Assembly: GCA_016220165.1 (NCBI GenBank)
Contig: JACRIE010000022.1
Location: 17,009-81,008, forward strand
DNA: 64,000 nucleotides
Reading direction: 5' to 3'
Origin: Candidatus Peregrinibacteria bacterium
Lineage (GTDB): Bacteria > Patescibacteriota > Gracilibacteria > UM-FILTER-43-11 > JACRIE01
Made by a program: the position numbers and the translations under genes. Of this stretch, positions 25,248 to 33,704 are shown in pieces. Position 1 is the stretch's first letter. The number at the start of each line of letters is the position of its first letter. The notes beneath the pieces are model-generated. The model worked only from the letters and a program-made list of their open reading frames with translations, was not told where the DNA came from and made no database searches.

Positions 25248-26609
25248 TTAAATAGTTTGTTTTTCAATTTCCTCTTCCACTTTGCGTTTAGCATCCTCTA
25301 AAAGCGCCTTCGATTTTCTGCGCGCTTCATGCGATTGACGGACAAGAGCCGAAATCTGCTGCTGAACGGGTAACGGCAATAATGGAACCAAAACATTTTT
25401 GATTTGTTCCGGCTTCCAGTGCTGAATAATCGATCCTCCGGCATCGCGCTTAGCCTGCATCTGCCCGATGATGGAGTTGATGCATAAGGCCAGGTATTCA
25501 GGGTCAACTTCCTCATTCTTGATTTTAAGCCGCATAATTCCGCCCGAGTTAATGCCTTTTACCGATTCTTTCAATACATAAGCAATCCCCGGCGTTGCGT
25601 CTTTGCTGAGCAGAATTTCTCCTTCCTTCGGCTCATAATCCTTTCGGAGTTCCTGATATAATTTTTCACTCAGATATTTCTGGCTATTGTCCGTCAGACC
25701 CTCTTTTGAAAGATTACTGACCCGTATAAAAAGTTTATCTCCTTCTTCATAGGCTTCGCTCCCCGGTTCCACGCCTTTTTTCATTGTCACAAGATCGCCC
25801 AATTTTGCAGGTTGATGCCTTTGGATAGCTGAAAACAGCTTTCTGAATTTCGGATCAAAGTAATCCGCGTCAATCCTCTCCGCCGCCCTGACCTCAGAAA
25901 ATCGGACGATGCCAAAAAGGCCAGCGTGCTCCTCAAAATCAGTGAGACCGAGTTCACTGAGAAGCAAAACGACGGCCTGAGAATACAAATTTTTTGAATC
26001 GTTGCAACTCCTCAATCCCTGTTTTACTAAATCTGCAATTAACCCTTGCCATTTAGGTATAGATATAAATAAACGATTTTTTATTTTTTCTAAGGCAATA
26101 TGTGTTTGAATTTGACCAGTTGTTTCTCGCTCAATTTGAAATTGGCCAAATTTTGAATTCAAAAAGGCAATCAAAAAAAAGGGATCAATTAAACTCTGGT
26201 CATGAATATGCACTCTGGCAACATCCTGATCTATGTTAGCTGGCAATACATCATCGCTAACAATGCCAACCGAACCGATGGTGCCTGCTGTAGAAATTAG
26301 AATATCTCCGAATTCTAGAGCTGAACGTAAATTTTTCCGATTTGTTTCTTCTGCTAATCTGTCAGCCCCATCGTCATTCACCAGCCAATGCGAGACGCTC
26401 TTGGCCGTTAAATGTCGGATACTGCTTAAGGGATCTACAATGTGATACCCATGCTGACCATCGGTTATAAAGGCCAATTTTCCCAAGGATACTTCTCCAA
26501 TTGCCTTCAATTTTTTCCCAAAAACTAAGTACTCTGGTTGGTAATACTCTGCATCTATCCGATGCGCGCCCTCGAGCTGTGATTTTAGGATGATGGAACA
26601 AATGATCAT
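25248..26609 (-). CDS. Type I-like DNA specificity subunit (HsdS/BcgI-B type)
   Basis: Sequence-recognition subunit for the adjacent nuclease-methylase. Two half-proteins are visible, each starting with an RIDAEYY/RIDADYF motif (residues about 17 and 245) and each ending in an interaction segment (FISIPKWQGLIADLVKQGL; VLVPLLPLPVQQQISALVRQ) followed by a helix. This gives two target recognition domains and a bipartite recognition site. The C-terminus is a charged coiled coil. 453 residues. It is 2 bp downstream of the methylase gene. Confidence 0.88.
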   Translation of the reverse strand: MIICSIILKSQLEGAHRIDAEYYQPEYLVFGKKLKAIGEVSLGKLAFITDGQHGYHIVDPLSSIRHLTAKSVSHWLVNDDGADRLAEETNRKNLRSALEFGDILISTAGTIGSVGIVSDDVLPANIDQDVARVHIHDQSLIDPFFLIAFLNSKFGQFQIERETTGQIQTHIALEKIKNRLFISIPKWQGLIADLVKQGLRSCNDSKNLYSQAVVLLLSELGLTDFEEHAGLFGIVRFSEVRAAERIDADYFDPKFRKLFSAIQRHQPAKLGDLVTMKKGVEPGSEAYEEGDKLFIRVSNLSKEGLTDNSQKYLSEKLYQELRKDYEPKEGEILLSKDATPGIAYVLKESVKGINSGGIMRLKIKNEEVDPEYLALCINSIIGQMQAKRDAGGSIIQHWKPEQIKNVLVPLLPLPVQQQISALVRQSHEARRKSKALLEDAKRKVEEEIEKQTI

Positions 26610-26611
26610 TT

Positions 26612-28573
26612 TTACTTTAAAAAATTAAATCTCTCTTTCCTCCCGAACTCCAAAAACCCTTCCGCAATCTCGTCCAAATCATGATCCAGGACTTTGTGTC
26701 CTCTCATATCACGGACAAAATTGCCGTTCGGATCTTTTTTGTAAACATAGTCGCCGGAGTTGTCTTTGCCCGCCTTTTTTGAAACGGCCATGAAGATGGG
26801 GTAATCGGGCTGCGGATCGCCCACTTCACCACCCCACTTTTGAAGGAAGAGGACGCTCGTTTTGGTGCCCGTATGGGGTTTGAAAGTATTGCCGTGCAGG
26901 CCGACCACCGCGAGAATGCGCACTTTTTCAAAGAGGTACTGGCGCACGTATTCCATGTTGGTGTTATTCAGCACGCCCTGCGGGAGCACAATGGCCATGC
27001 GGCCGCCGGGGCGGAGCATGTCGAGAGTACGCTCGATGAAGAGGATGTGGCGCTCGATCTTGCTGACGAGCTTTCCGCGTTTTTTACCAAAAAAATACTG
27101 GCGTAAAAGCCCTCCATCTTTGATCTCACCTGCAAAAGGAGGATTGGTGAGAAGAACGTCAAAACCGAAATAATGGAAAGTGCGTCTATTCTCGGCGGCG
27201 TCAGCTGAATTTTCCATGGGCAACAACCGCTTCTGCAGTTCGCTACGGGCATGCAGAAGGATTTGTGATTCACCCTGCCATTCACGCGGATCAAGACTGT
27301 TTAGCTTGAACATGTGCGAGCGCCCGTCGCCGGCGATCAGCATAAGCGCGCGGGAAACGCGCGAGATTTCCTCGGCAAAATCAATGCCCCAGATGTATTC
27401 TTTCGCATATTCTCGCTTGGACTCTTCGCTATTACCAAGATGTTTTTCATTCACATAATTCATGGCCTGAATCAAAAAACCGCCTGAGCCTGCGGCAGGA
27501 TCAATCACATATTCATCCCTTTTTGGATTCAGCATTTTAACCGCCATCGAAATGGCGTGACGGGGAGTAAAATACTGGCCTTTTTTGCCTTTTGCCACCT
27601 CAGGAATCAAATATTCAAACGCCTCGTCAATAATAGAAAGATCTGAACCAAACAAGCGGGTTTTCTCAAGCTCAGCCACCACGATAGAAAGATGCTCAGG
27701 CGAAAGGCTGATGTTATCCTGTTCGTGGAATGTATTAGGCCATTTTTTGATCGCTTTTTTAAAAAGATCATTGATGACCGCGTAAGTTTTAGACGGATCT
27801 TTATATTTTCGGAAAAATACCTCATGATCCGGCCGGCTTAGACGCGCTTCATTTTCATCAAATAATTTGGCGTAAATTAACTTAAAAACTTCGGTAAAGA
27901 CATCAACGCCCGCGTTCGCCAGCACCAGCTCTTCCATACTCTCGACAATTTTCTTAAGTTCGGTTTTGCTAGTCGTATATTCAAACAGGGTCTTTTTGGA
28001 CTCCAGAAGATCATCAATCGTCTGACTGGCTTTTGGCAGATCGGGCAAAGTGTCATCAAATTCCTTGGGATAAGGACGGTACAGGATGATCCGCTGGACG
28101 CCATTAGACCAAAAACCAATTTCCGCCCCTTCGGCACTCAGATAACTTTTCAACTGTTCTATCCCCTTCTTTTCGGACGGAGATTTCACTTCAATAATGA
28201 TATAAGGAGTGATTTTATCCGACTTATAAATAATGATGTCGGCCGCCTTTGCATGAATCTCGCGCCCAAAATGAATACTTTTTTCGGTATCAATACGGTC
28301 AATTGGATATCCATATGAGCGGGTCAACTTATAGAGCCAAAGCTGACGGATAATTTCTTCCGGCTTCCCCTTGCCCTTATTTTCATTCAGCACTACCTTT
28401 TTCCCTCCCGATTTCAAATCTTTTACAAAAAATTCTCCCTGTTCTTCCTCGGTAATTTCAAGAGCCTCATCAAAATTGATTCCATCAAATTCTTTTAGGC
28501 CGTAAGCCATATCCGGATCATGGAAGATTTTATCCAGAATTTCCAGGGTCTTGTTTAACTTTTGAGTGGGCAT
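26612..28573 (-). CDS. Fused restriction nuclease-N6-adenine methyltransferase
   Basis: Residues about 60-160 form an HsdR-N-like PD-(D/E)xK domain: Asp112 in AADIIIY, then Glu128 and Lys130 in IIIEVKSPSEKKG. A helical HsdM-like segment follows, then the methylase core with GQYFTPR (332-338), SAM motif DPAAGSGGF (358-366) and catalytic NPPF (477-480). Combined with a separate specificity gene and no hsdR nearby, the design resembles BcgI-type (type IIB/IIG) systems rather than classical type I. It lies 16 bp downstream of the lexA-like gene. Confidence 0.9.
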   Translation of the reverse strand: MPTQKLNKTLEILDKIFHDPDMAYGLKEFDGINFDEALEITEEEQGEFFVKDLKSGGKKVVLNENKGKGKPEEIIRQLWLYKLTRSYGYPIDRIDTEKSIHFGREIHAKAADIIIYKSDKITPYIIIEVKSPSEKKGIEQLKSYLSAEGAEIGFWSNGVQRIILYRPYPKEFDDTLPDLPKASQTIDDLLESKKTLFEYTTSKTELKKIVESMEELVLANAGVDVFTEVFKLIYAKLFDENEARLSRPDHEVFFRKYKDPSKTYAVINDLFKKAIKKWPNTFHEQDNISLSPEHLSIVVAELEKTRLFGSDLSIIDEAFEYLIPEVAKGKKGQYFTPRHAISMAVKMLNPKRDEYVIDPAAGSGGFLIQAMNYVNEKHLGNSEESKREYAKEYIWGIDFAEEISRVSRALMLIAGDGRSHMFKLNSLDPREWQGESQILLHARSELQKRLLPMENSADAAENRRTFHYFGFDVLLTNPPFAGEIKDGGLLRQYFFGKKRGKLVSKIERHILFIERTLDMLRPGGRMAIVLPQGVLNNTNMEYVRQYLFEKVRILAVVGLHGNTFKPHTGTKTSVLFLQKWGGEVGDPQPDYPIFMAVSKKAGKDNSGDYVYKKDPNGNFVRDMRGHKVLDHDLDEIAEGFLEFGRKERFNFLK

Positions 28574-28589
28574 TTTTTAAAATTTTAAA

Positions 28590-29231
28590 TTATTTTATGG
28601 GTTTCCAGTAACTATTTTTCAAAACCGAAATCACTTTCCCCTCCATTATGACCTCATCGGTAAAAAGCTGAATTTTATATTTTGGATTTTCCGGCTTTAG
28701 ATATAAATAGGGCGGCTTATCTTCAGAAATAAAGCGTTTTACCGTGGTCATATTATTTCCTATACGGGCCAAAACGATATCACCCGAAGCAAATTCTTTA
28801 TGACTTTGAACGAGAACAATATCGCCATGATCAATACCAGCGTTAATCATAGAATCCCCGCAGATCCGAAGAAGAAATATGTTCTCTTTAAGCTGCGCAA
28901 GCTCCGAAGAGACCATTTGCCACTCGCCAGATATTTCAATCGTTTCAATAGGCGCTCCGGCATGAGTCACACCCAGAAAAGGGGCCAGAGGGGATTTATT
29001 CAGCAATTGATAAGCAAGAGGTAATAGCGCAATACTGCGCGCCGCGGATCCATTTTTCTTGATAAAACCTGCTTTTTCTAGTTTTATCAAAAGATCAATA
29101 ACCGACTGATTAGAAACAACATTGAGGGATTGCTTCATTTCCTCAAAACTGGGCGGATAACCGGTATTTTTAATATACCGATAAAGAAAAAGAAGAAGGT
29201 CTTTTTGCCTAGGGGTGATAGTGGTTATCAT
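28590..29231 (-). CDS. lexA: LexA-family self-cleaving repressor
   Basis: N-terminal winged helix ITPRQKDLLLFLYRYI...GYPPSFEEM binds DNA; the C-terminal S24 domain has cleavage site Ala91-Gly92 in THAGAP, Ser127 in CGDSMI and Lys165 in TVKRF (numbering from the chosen start). The ATG at 29231 gives 213 residues. A frame open to 29252 is rejected because it runs through the promoter and operator and adds an unconserved MVGYIRG. The two restriction-modification genes follow at once, so it may control them, the SOS response, or both. Confidence 0.9.
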   Translation of the reverse strand: MITTITPRQKDLLLFLYRYIKNTGYPPSFEEMKQSLNVVSNQSVIDLLIKLEKAGFIKKNGSAARSIALLPLAYQLLNKSPLAPFLGVTHAGAPIETIEISGEWQMVSSELAQLKENIFLLRICGDSMINAGIDHGDIVLVQSHKEFASGDIVLARIGNNMTTVKRFISEDKPPYLYLKPENPKYKIQLFTDEVIMEGKVISVLKNSYWKPIK

Positions 29232-29237
29232 GCCACG

Positions 29238-29277
29238 AATATACCCGACCATTTAGTCGGGTTCAATTAAAATTGAA
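29238..29277 (-). promoter_or_regulatory. Leaderless lexA promoter whose spacer is a palindromic operator
   Basis: On the minus strand, TTGAAC (29261-29266), a 17-bp spacer CCGACTAAATGGTCGGG, and TATATT (29238-29243). The spacer lies within the inverted repeat ACCCGAC/GTCGGGT (29243-29262). A second repeat, TTCAATT/AATTGAA, overlaps the -35 at 29262-29277. The ATG at 29231 is 6 bp beyond the -10, so transcription would start at or next to the A of ATG. Confidence 0.75.
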
Positions 29278-29327
29278 TGACAAAATTAAAAAAAATCGCG
29301 AAATATCATAGGATCCGCCATCGGACT

Positions 29328-29996
29328 CTAATAGGCTTCCACCGCAACCTTGTTCATCTTAATATCCGTGAGCGGCTTATCATTCGCGTCGCGTTCGGCA
29401 TTGACGATTTTGTCCACCGTGTCCATGCCTTCGAACACCTGCCCGAATACGGTATGCTTGCCGTCCAGCCAAGGCGTGGCCTGCGCCTGAACGATGAAGA
29501 ATTGGCTTCCGTTGGTGCCAGGGCCTTTGTTGGCCATACTAAGCGCGCCTTTGATATTTTTGAGATTGGGAGTGAACTCGTCCGCGAAATCCTTGCCCCA
29601 AATACTCGCGCCGCCCGTGCCTGTGCCCGTGGGATCGCCGCCCTGGATCATAAAATCAGGGATGACCCGATGAAAAATCAAACCGTTATAATAGCCCTTC
29701 GACGCGAGTCCGAGGAAGTTTTCCACGGCCTTGGGCGCGAATTGCGGAAATAAGCGGATTTTGATCGTCCCGTCCGTAGTTTCCATGATCACGATCTGTT
29801 CGCCCTTTTTGGGCATGTCGGCTTGCTTAAAATCGCTCATAACGGTGTCCTGGTTAACTTGGCTTTCCTGCGGCGAGCCTTGATAAAATTTATTGATGTC
29901 ATCCTCGGGCGACGACGCGCAGGCGCTTAATAAGAGTAATGCCAAACCCGAAATAAAGGCAAAAAGAAAAAGTGATTTCTTAGATCCAATTTTCAT
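29328..29996 (-). CDS. Cyclophilin-type peptidyl-prolyl isomerase, lipoprotein
   Basis: Predicted extracytoplasmic folding factor. A type II signal peptide ends in the lipobox LLSAC with Cys26 as the lipidated residue. After a linker, the cyclophilin domain runs from about residue 68: FHRVIPDFMIQGGDPTGTG, ANKGPGTNGSQFFI and LDGKHTVFGQV. 222 residues. It is 21 bp downstream of the last prepilin gene, so it may help fold pilins or other exported proteins. Confidence 0.93.
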   Translation of the reverse strand: MKIGSKKSLFLFAFISGLALLLLSACASSPEDDINKFYQGSPQESQVNQDTVMSDFKQADMPKKGEQIVIMETTDGTIKIRLFPQFAPKAVENFLGLASKGYYNGLIFHRVIPDFMIQGGDPTGTGTGGASIWGKDFADEFTPNLKNIKGALSMANKGPGTNGSQFFIVQAQATPWLDGKHTVFGQVFEGMDTVDKIVNAERDANDKPLTDIKMNKVAVEAY

Positions 29997-30017
29997 AAAA
30001 AATAAATTAAATAAACT

Positions 30018-30554
30018 TTATGTCGCTGGCGTCACGAGATAAGGCAAACAAGTCCCTGCGTCAAGAACTGAATCACAATCAGAACTATCTGCCTTTTGAC
30101 CAGTCAAAGTCGGAGGCGTTTCCCCTTTGGTAACCACATAGGCGAGATCATTATCCTTACCGGCATCATTTTCGAGTGTGGCCGCTAAAATATAATTGGA
30201 GCCGCTTACTTTATATCGATATTTCTGCCCTACTGTTACTGGCTTTGGATCAGTGGGAACTTTAGATAAATATTTTCCTGTTAACTCAGTGGCGCTGATA
30301 GTATCGCCTGCTCCTGCCACAGGATAAGCGTTATTTTCCACAAAATACAATTCCAGTCCACTTTGTATTGACGTAAGATCCTGTTGTCGTCTGGAGTCCC
30401 TCGCCTTCGCAGTCTGTCCGCCCACGGCCGTGTAGGCCACCACCGAGAGAATCGCGATGATCGTGACAACCACCAGCAACTCCACGAGGCTGAACCCTTT
30501 ATTTCTTCTTAATTCGTAATTCGTAATTCTGTAATTCGTAATTGCTTTGTCCAT
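30018..30554 (-). CDS. Type IV prepilin / GspG-like pseudopilin
   Basis: Leader MDKAITNYRITNYELRRNKG precedes FSLVELLVVVTIIAILSVVAY, the classical cleavage site (after Gly) with Glu5 and membrane helix. The mature region begins GGQTAKARDSRRQQDLTSIQSGLELYF, common in CPR pilins, followed by a variable domain with Cys in SSDCDSV and GTCLPY. 178 residues. The leader is encoded by an ATTACGAATTAC repeat. Probable major pilin of the cluster. Confidence 0.88.
   Translation of the reverse strand: MDKAITNYRITNYELRRNKGFSLVELLVVVTIIAILSVVAYTAVGGQTAKARDSRRQQDLTSIQSGLELYFVENNAYPVAGAGDTISATELTGKYLSKVPTDPKPVTVGQKYRYKVSGSNYILAATLENDAGKDNDLAYVVTKGETPPTLTGQKADSSDCDSVLDAGTCLPYLVTPAT
30505..30550. repeat. ATTACGAATTAC repeat encoding a prepilin leader
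   Basis: TTAATTCGTAATTCGTAATT followed by CTGTAATTCGTAATTGC on the plus strand: three near-exact modules covering codons of the leader peptide. The same module occurs upstream of rplB at 63846. Confidence 0.8.
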
Positions 30555-30620
30555 ATTTTTTCTTTTAAGGAATTGTTCTCAAAAATTATATTACGGGGGC
30601 TCCGTGAAGGCAATTTGATT

Positions 30621-31250
30621 CTAGAACACCTCATCCATCTCAATCTTTTTGCCAAAATTACCCACGGGGATCTCCGCATGGAGCGCCCATTTGGCTTTAT
30701 TGAACGCGCCAGTGCCCGAATGAGTGATCCGGTAATGCAGCGGCGCGTTCATGGATCGAAGCAGGAACGATGGTGGAGGAGAAGAGAGTAGCTGAAAGCT
30801 ATCCGCGTATTCTCCGGAAGGACACGAAGCGCCTCCATGCGGCTTAGGAGGATCTGTCACGATCATTAAATCACCCGCTTCCTCCCCGCACAAATTCCAA
30901 TGAACCGTAATAGTTCCGAGATCGCCGGATCCGCTCAAATCAAGAGTAGTACCGGCGCCGCTATCCAGCACGCCGTCAATCGTAGGCTGCCGCGTCATGG
31001 ACGCTTTAATTCCGTCAAAATCCAATGATGGAACTGGCCCTGGCGGATGAGCCTTCAAATAAGCCACATAACTCTCCAGGTACGCCTTTTGGCTGTGGTA
31101 CGCAATCGTATCCCGCTGGGCATCCCGCATCACGCCCAGGCGAACCGCCAAAAAAAAGAACGCGGTCGTAAGCGCCAAACCGATCGTCACAGTCCAAATG
31201 AGGATGCTACCCCTTCTTCGATTGAAAATTAAAAATTGAAAATTAGTCAT
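30621..31250 (-). CDS. GspK/PilX-like pseudopilin lacking Glu5
   Basis: N-terminus MTNFQFLIFNRRRG then SILIWTVTIGLALTTAFFFLAV: a short basic leader, Gly before the cleavage point and a membrane helix, but position +5 is Trp instead of Glu, as expected of tip-type pseudopilins that start a fibre. 209 residues. Its ATG overlaps the preceding gene's TGA (31247-31250), showing translational coupling. Function assignment is by position and this missing Glu. Confidence 0.7.
   Translation of the reverse strand: MTNFQFLIFNRRRGSILIWTVTIGLALTTAFFFLAVRLGVMRDAQRDTIAYHSQKAYLESYVAYLKAHPPGPVPSLDFDGIKASMTRQPTIDGVLDSGAGTTLDLSGSGDLGTITVHWNLCGEEAGDLMIVTDPPKPHGGASCPSGEYADSFQLLSSPPPSFLLRSMNAPLHYRITHSGTGAFNKAKWALHAEIPVGNFGKKIEMDEVF
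31220..31247. repeat. AATTTTCAATTTTTAATTTTC repeat encoding a prepilin leader
   Basis: On the minus strand AATTTTCAATTTTTAATTTTC and a few flanking bases encode NFQFLIFN of the leader. Related blocks lie at 33043-33076 and 51652-51687. Confidence 0.75.
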
Positions 31251-33067
31251 AGTGGTGCATCTATTTTATATTCTTTTGTCTTCCCATTGCCAAAATCCAG
31301 GCCAATCGTAGCCTCAAGAATCTGATACGGCGCAACGCCATATTGATGGAAATTCAATCCAGTTACCGTAAAACCGCTCGTCGCATAATCGAATTGAGAA
31401 ATAGATCCCGGATCCAAATAGTTCAGACCACGAGAACTTCCTACACCGAAAGGAATAATCTGACCATCAAGACTGCTGGCCACATAGGCATCGGTGACTC
31501 CTGTAGGAAAATTCAAGCCAGTGTCTTTTACAACTTCGATCTTATCTTCAGCAGTACCAAGCACTCCATCCCCCTGGCGCAAGATAAAATACTGGGTCTG
31601 CACGATCGCGGGAGTCTGATCATAAATTTCCATTTTGACCGTATTGAACAAATTCGGCAATGTGGCTGTACCGGGAATAAAATTCAAATGCCATTCAAAG
31701 GGGTCTTCGGCGAACTCTTTAAAAAGTCGAATAATCGTGCCTGCTGGATAAGAATGAGTGGTTTCATTTTCAATAAAGTAGACATCGTTATTCTCTGGAT
31801 GATCTACCCTAGCCCAAGGCGAGCCGCTGCCAATCTTGAGATATTCTCCATTAGCATTAAAAATATTTTCTCCTCCTTGTACCGTCACAAATCCCAAAGT
31901 ACAAACTGGAGGACCTGAAGGCGCGGGATTAGTGCAATACGTAAGACTCGTATCTTGAGACAATGTCGTGCTAAAATCCGAGGTCATGGCATTACCGGAA
32001 AAACGATAAATCGCTTTATGTAAATCATTAAGACCTTCCGTGATGTCGCTAATGCCTGCGCTGCCATCCGGAAACGTAAAAGTGACTTTTGATATGTACG
32101 TTGGATTATCCAAAGTGAACGCAAAGTCATAACTTAAAAGCGTCCCCGGATCACTCACTTTTAAAACTCGTCCGCTGCCGCTGTCTGCGATATAAAGGCT
32201 ATTATCCTGAACCGAAAGACCTGTCGGCATATTGAGCTTGCAATAAAGCGCGGTATTATCGCAAGCAGTCGATTCTCCGCTACCCGCGATTGTCGTGACT
32301 TTTTTGTCAGCGATATTAATTTTTTTCACGAGATTATTCAGCGTATCTGCCACAAAAAGGGTTGGACTACTCCCAGTCGTACTATAGGCAATCCCCGTTG
32401 GAAAATTTAGACCGGAGGCAATCTCAGTAAACGTCGTTCCGGTTGCGTCAATTTTGACCACGCGGTTATTCCCGCTGTCCGTAACGTAAAAACTCGTCCC
32501 GTCCGTTATAATGTCCGTGGGCGCGCTGAGCCCGGAAGTAATCCAATCGATGCAAGCGCCACTTTCACATTTCTGAACCTTATTTTCTAACGGGAACACC
32601 ACGTAATAGATACTTCCATTCGCAACAAAACTCGAGGCATTCGTAACGCCGGAAAGAACCTCCGTCTCATCCGATAATCGTTTAATCTTACCTGCACCCG
32701 AATCCAAATAATTCCCGTCTTTAATGCCATTAAAAATCATCAGATCCTTGAAAGCTAGTTGGGTGCCGCTTTTAGCAATATAGTTAAAGGAAACAACACC
32801 TTTTTCGTCGCTCTGGAACAAGATGTTGGAGGCGCTGGAGCCGCCTGGGAGAACCGTCTTCACGTGTCGCAATTTTTCACGAAAAATTTCCCCCGACGTA
32901 AACTGCTGTTGAGAAATTTGCGTCTGTTCCTGAGCCTGGAGCAGATTATGAAACGTACTCGAAAAAAACGTGCTGAGTCCGAGCATGAGGATCGCCGTAA
33001 TCGCAACGGAGACGATCAGTTCTACGAGGCTGAAGCCTTCCTTTAATTTTAAATTTTCAATTTTCAA
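31247..33067 (-). CDS. PilW/GspJ-like prepilin fused to an NHL-repeat propeller
   Basis: Leader MKIENLKLKEG precedes FSLVELIVSVAITAILMLGLS (Glu5 present). At 606 residues it is two to three times a normal minor pilin. Residues about 170-310 contain NHL-type repeats (GLSAPTDIITDGTSFYVTDS; NFPTGIAYS...LFVADTLNN; NMPTGLSVQDNSLYIADS). Two later segments with NFPTGVTDAYVAS-like and TYISKVTFTFP patterns follow. Start is TTG at 33067, overlapping the previous stop (TTGA). Probably an exposed adhesive or tip subunit. Confidence 0.8.
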   Translation of the reverse strand: MKIENLKLKEGFSLVELIVSVAITAILMLGLSTFFSSTFHNLLQAQEQTQISQQQFTSGEIFREKLRHVKTVLPGGSSASNILFQSDEKGVVSFNYIAKSGTQLAFKDLMIFNGIKDGNYLDSGAGKIKRLSDETEVLSGVTNASSFVANGSIYYVVFPLENKVQKCESGACIDWITSGLSAPTDIITDGTSFYVTDSGNNRVVKIDATGTTFTEIASGLNFPTGIAYSTTGSSPTLFVADTLNNLVKKINIADKKVTTIAGSGESTACDNTALYCKLNMPTGLSVQDNSLYIADSGSGRVLKVSDPGTLLSYDFAFTLDNPTYISKVTFTFPDGSAGISDITEGLNDLHKAIYRFSGNAMTSDFSTTLSQDTSLTYCTNPAPSGPPVCTLGFVTVQGGENIFNANGEYLKIGSGSPWARVDHPENNDVYFIENETTHSYPAGTIIRLFKEFAEDPFEWHLNFIPGTATLPNLFNTVKMEIYDQTPAIVQTQYFILRQGDGVLGTAEDKIEVVKDTGLNFPTGVTDAYVASSLDGQIIPFGVGSSRGLNYLDPGSISQFDYATSGFTVTGLNFHQYGVAPYQILEATIGLDFGNGKTKEYKIDAPL

Positions 33068-33076
33068 TTTTCAATT
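33043..33076. repeat. AAATTTTCAATTTTCAATT repeat at the NHL-prepilin start
   Basis: Minus-strand modules TTGAAAATTGAAAATTG and AAAATTTAAAATTAAAGG carry the upstream gene's stop, the TTG start and codons for KIENLKLK. Confidence 0.75.
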
Positions 33077-33510
33077 AATATGATCCGCTTCACGTCCACC
33101 GAATGCGGACCCGTATTGTCCGTCCATTCCACGCGCGACGTAACTTTATAAGCACTCGTTAAACCGGTCCCGTCAGCGAGAATTAATCGTCTGAAAACAC
33201 CTCCGATTAAAGGTTCTTGAGTATCTGCAAGGTTATAAGGCGCACTGGAAAGGTATTTCGTGCAAGGTGAATGGGCGCAAACAGGCTGAATAGCCGCGTA
33301 TCCAAGCCCTTCCGCGATCTCAATACCCTGATTCGCCCAGAAATAAGCGTCCGACTCTTTTTCCGTCGTATTCGACAGCATCAGATTGCTCGTTTGGAGC
33401 TTTATGACGCCAAAAACAATGAGTGCCAAAAAAACCATGGCGAACATGAGCTCGATGAGGCTGAAACCTTCTAGTGACAGGAGACGAGTGACGAGAAGTG
33501 AACGTTTCAT
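33064..33510 (-). CDS. PilV/GspI-like prepilin
   Basis: Starting at the ATG at 33510 the product is 148 residues: leader MKRSLLVTRLLSLEG, then FSLIELMFAMVFLALIVFGVI with Glu5. The frame is open to 33561, but the extra MTSDEERDIIAAEYKIK would give an atypically long acidic leader and is itself repeat-derived. First gene of the leftward pilin operon, divergent from the assembly ATPase gene. Confidence 0.78.
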   Translation of the reverse strand: MKRSLLVTRLLSLEGFSLIELMFAMVFLALIVFGVIKLQTSNLMLSNTTEKESDAYFWANQGIEIAEGLGYAAIQPVCAHSPCTKYLSSAPYNLADTQEPLIGGVFRRLILADGTGLTSAYKVTSRVEWTDNTGPHSVDVKRIILIEN

Positions 33511-33572
33511 TTTTATTTTATATTCAGCCGCTATTATATCTCGTTCCTCGTCACTAGTCATTTGTCACTAAA
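33475..33572. repeat. GTGACGAG repeat modules flanking and encoding the PilV-like leader
   Basis: Plus-strand GTGACAGGAGACGAGTGACGAG (two adjoining modules, 33476-33496) encodes LLVTRLLS of the leader in reverse. A second cluster, TCGTTCCTCGTCACTAGTCA with TTTGTCACTA, lies at 33541-33570. Confidence 0.7.
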
Positions 33573-33575
33573 ACA

Positions 33576-33604
33576 TTGTAAAAACAGCCTTTTTTTGGTA
33601 TAAT
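33576..33604 (+). promoter_or_regulatory. Promoter of the pilus assembly ATPase gene
   Basis: TTGTAA (33576-33581), 17-bp spacer, TATAAT (33599-33604): the best -35/-10 pair in the window, with the same TTGTAA hexamer as the 5149 promoter. A repeat block fills the roughly 100-bp leader before the ATG. Confidence 0.75.
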
Positions 33605-33625
33605 ATTTAGATTCTTAAAAAACAC

Positions 33626-33700
33626 ATGACAACTAACAACTGACACCTGACGTTGAAATGCATTTTATGGTCAATTGTCAGATGTCATATGTCAGATGTA
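33626..33700. repeat. TGAC/GTCA modular inverted repeat in the leader of the ATPase gene
   Basis: ACATGACAACTAACAACTGAC and ACCTGACG on the left, GTTGAAATGCATTTTATGG centre, TCAATTGTCAGATGTCATAT and GTCAGATG on the right. The GAAATGC centre matches the block at 52633. Confidence 0.75.
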
Positions 33701-33704
33701 AATT

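Noticed and set aside
29232-29252. Upstream start for the LexA protein (MVGYIRG)
   Set aside because: These codons coincide with the -10 box and operator palindrome and are not conserved in LexA proteins.
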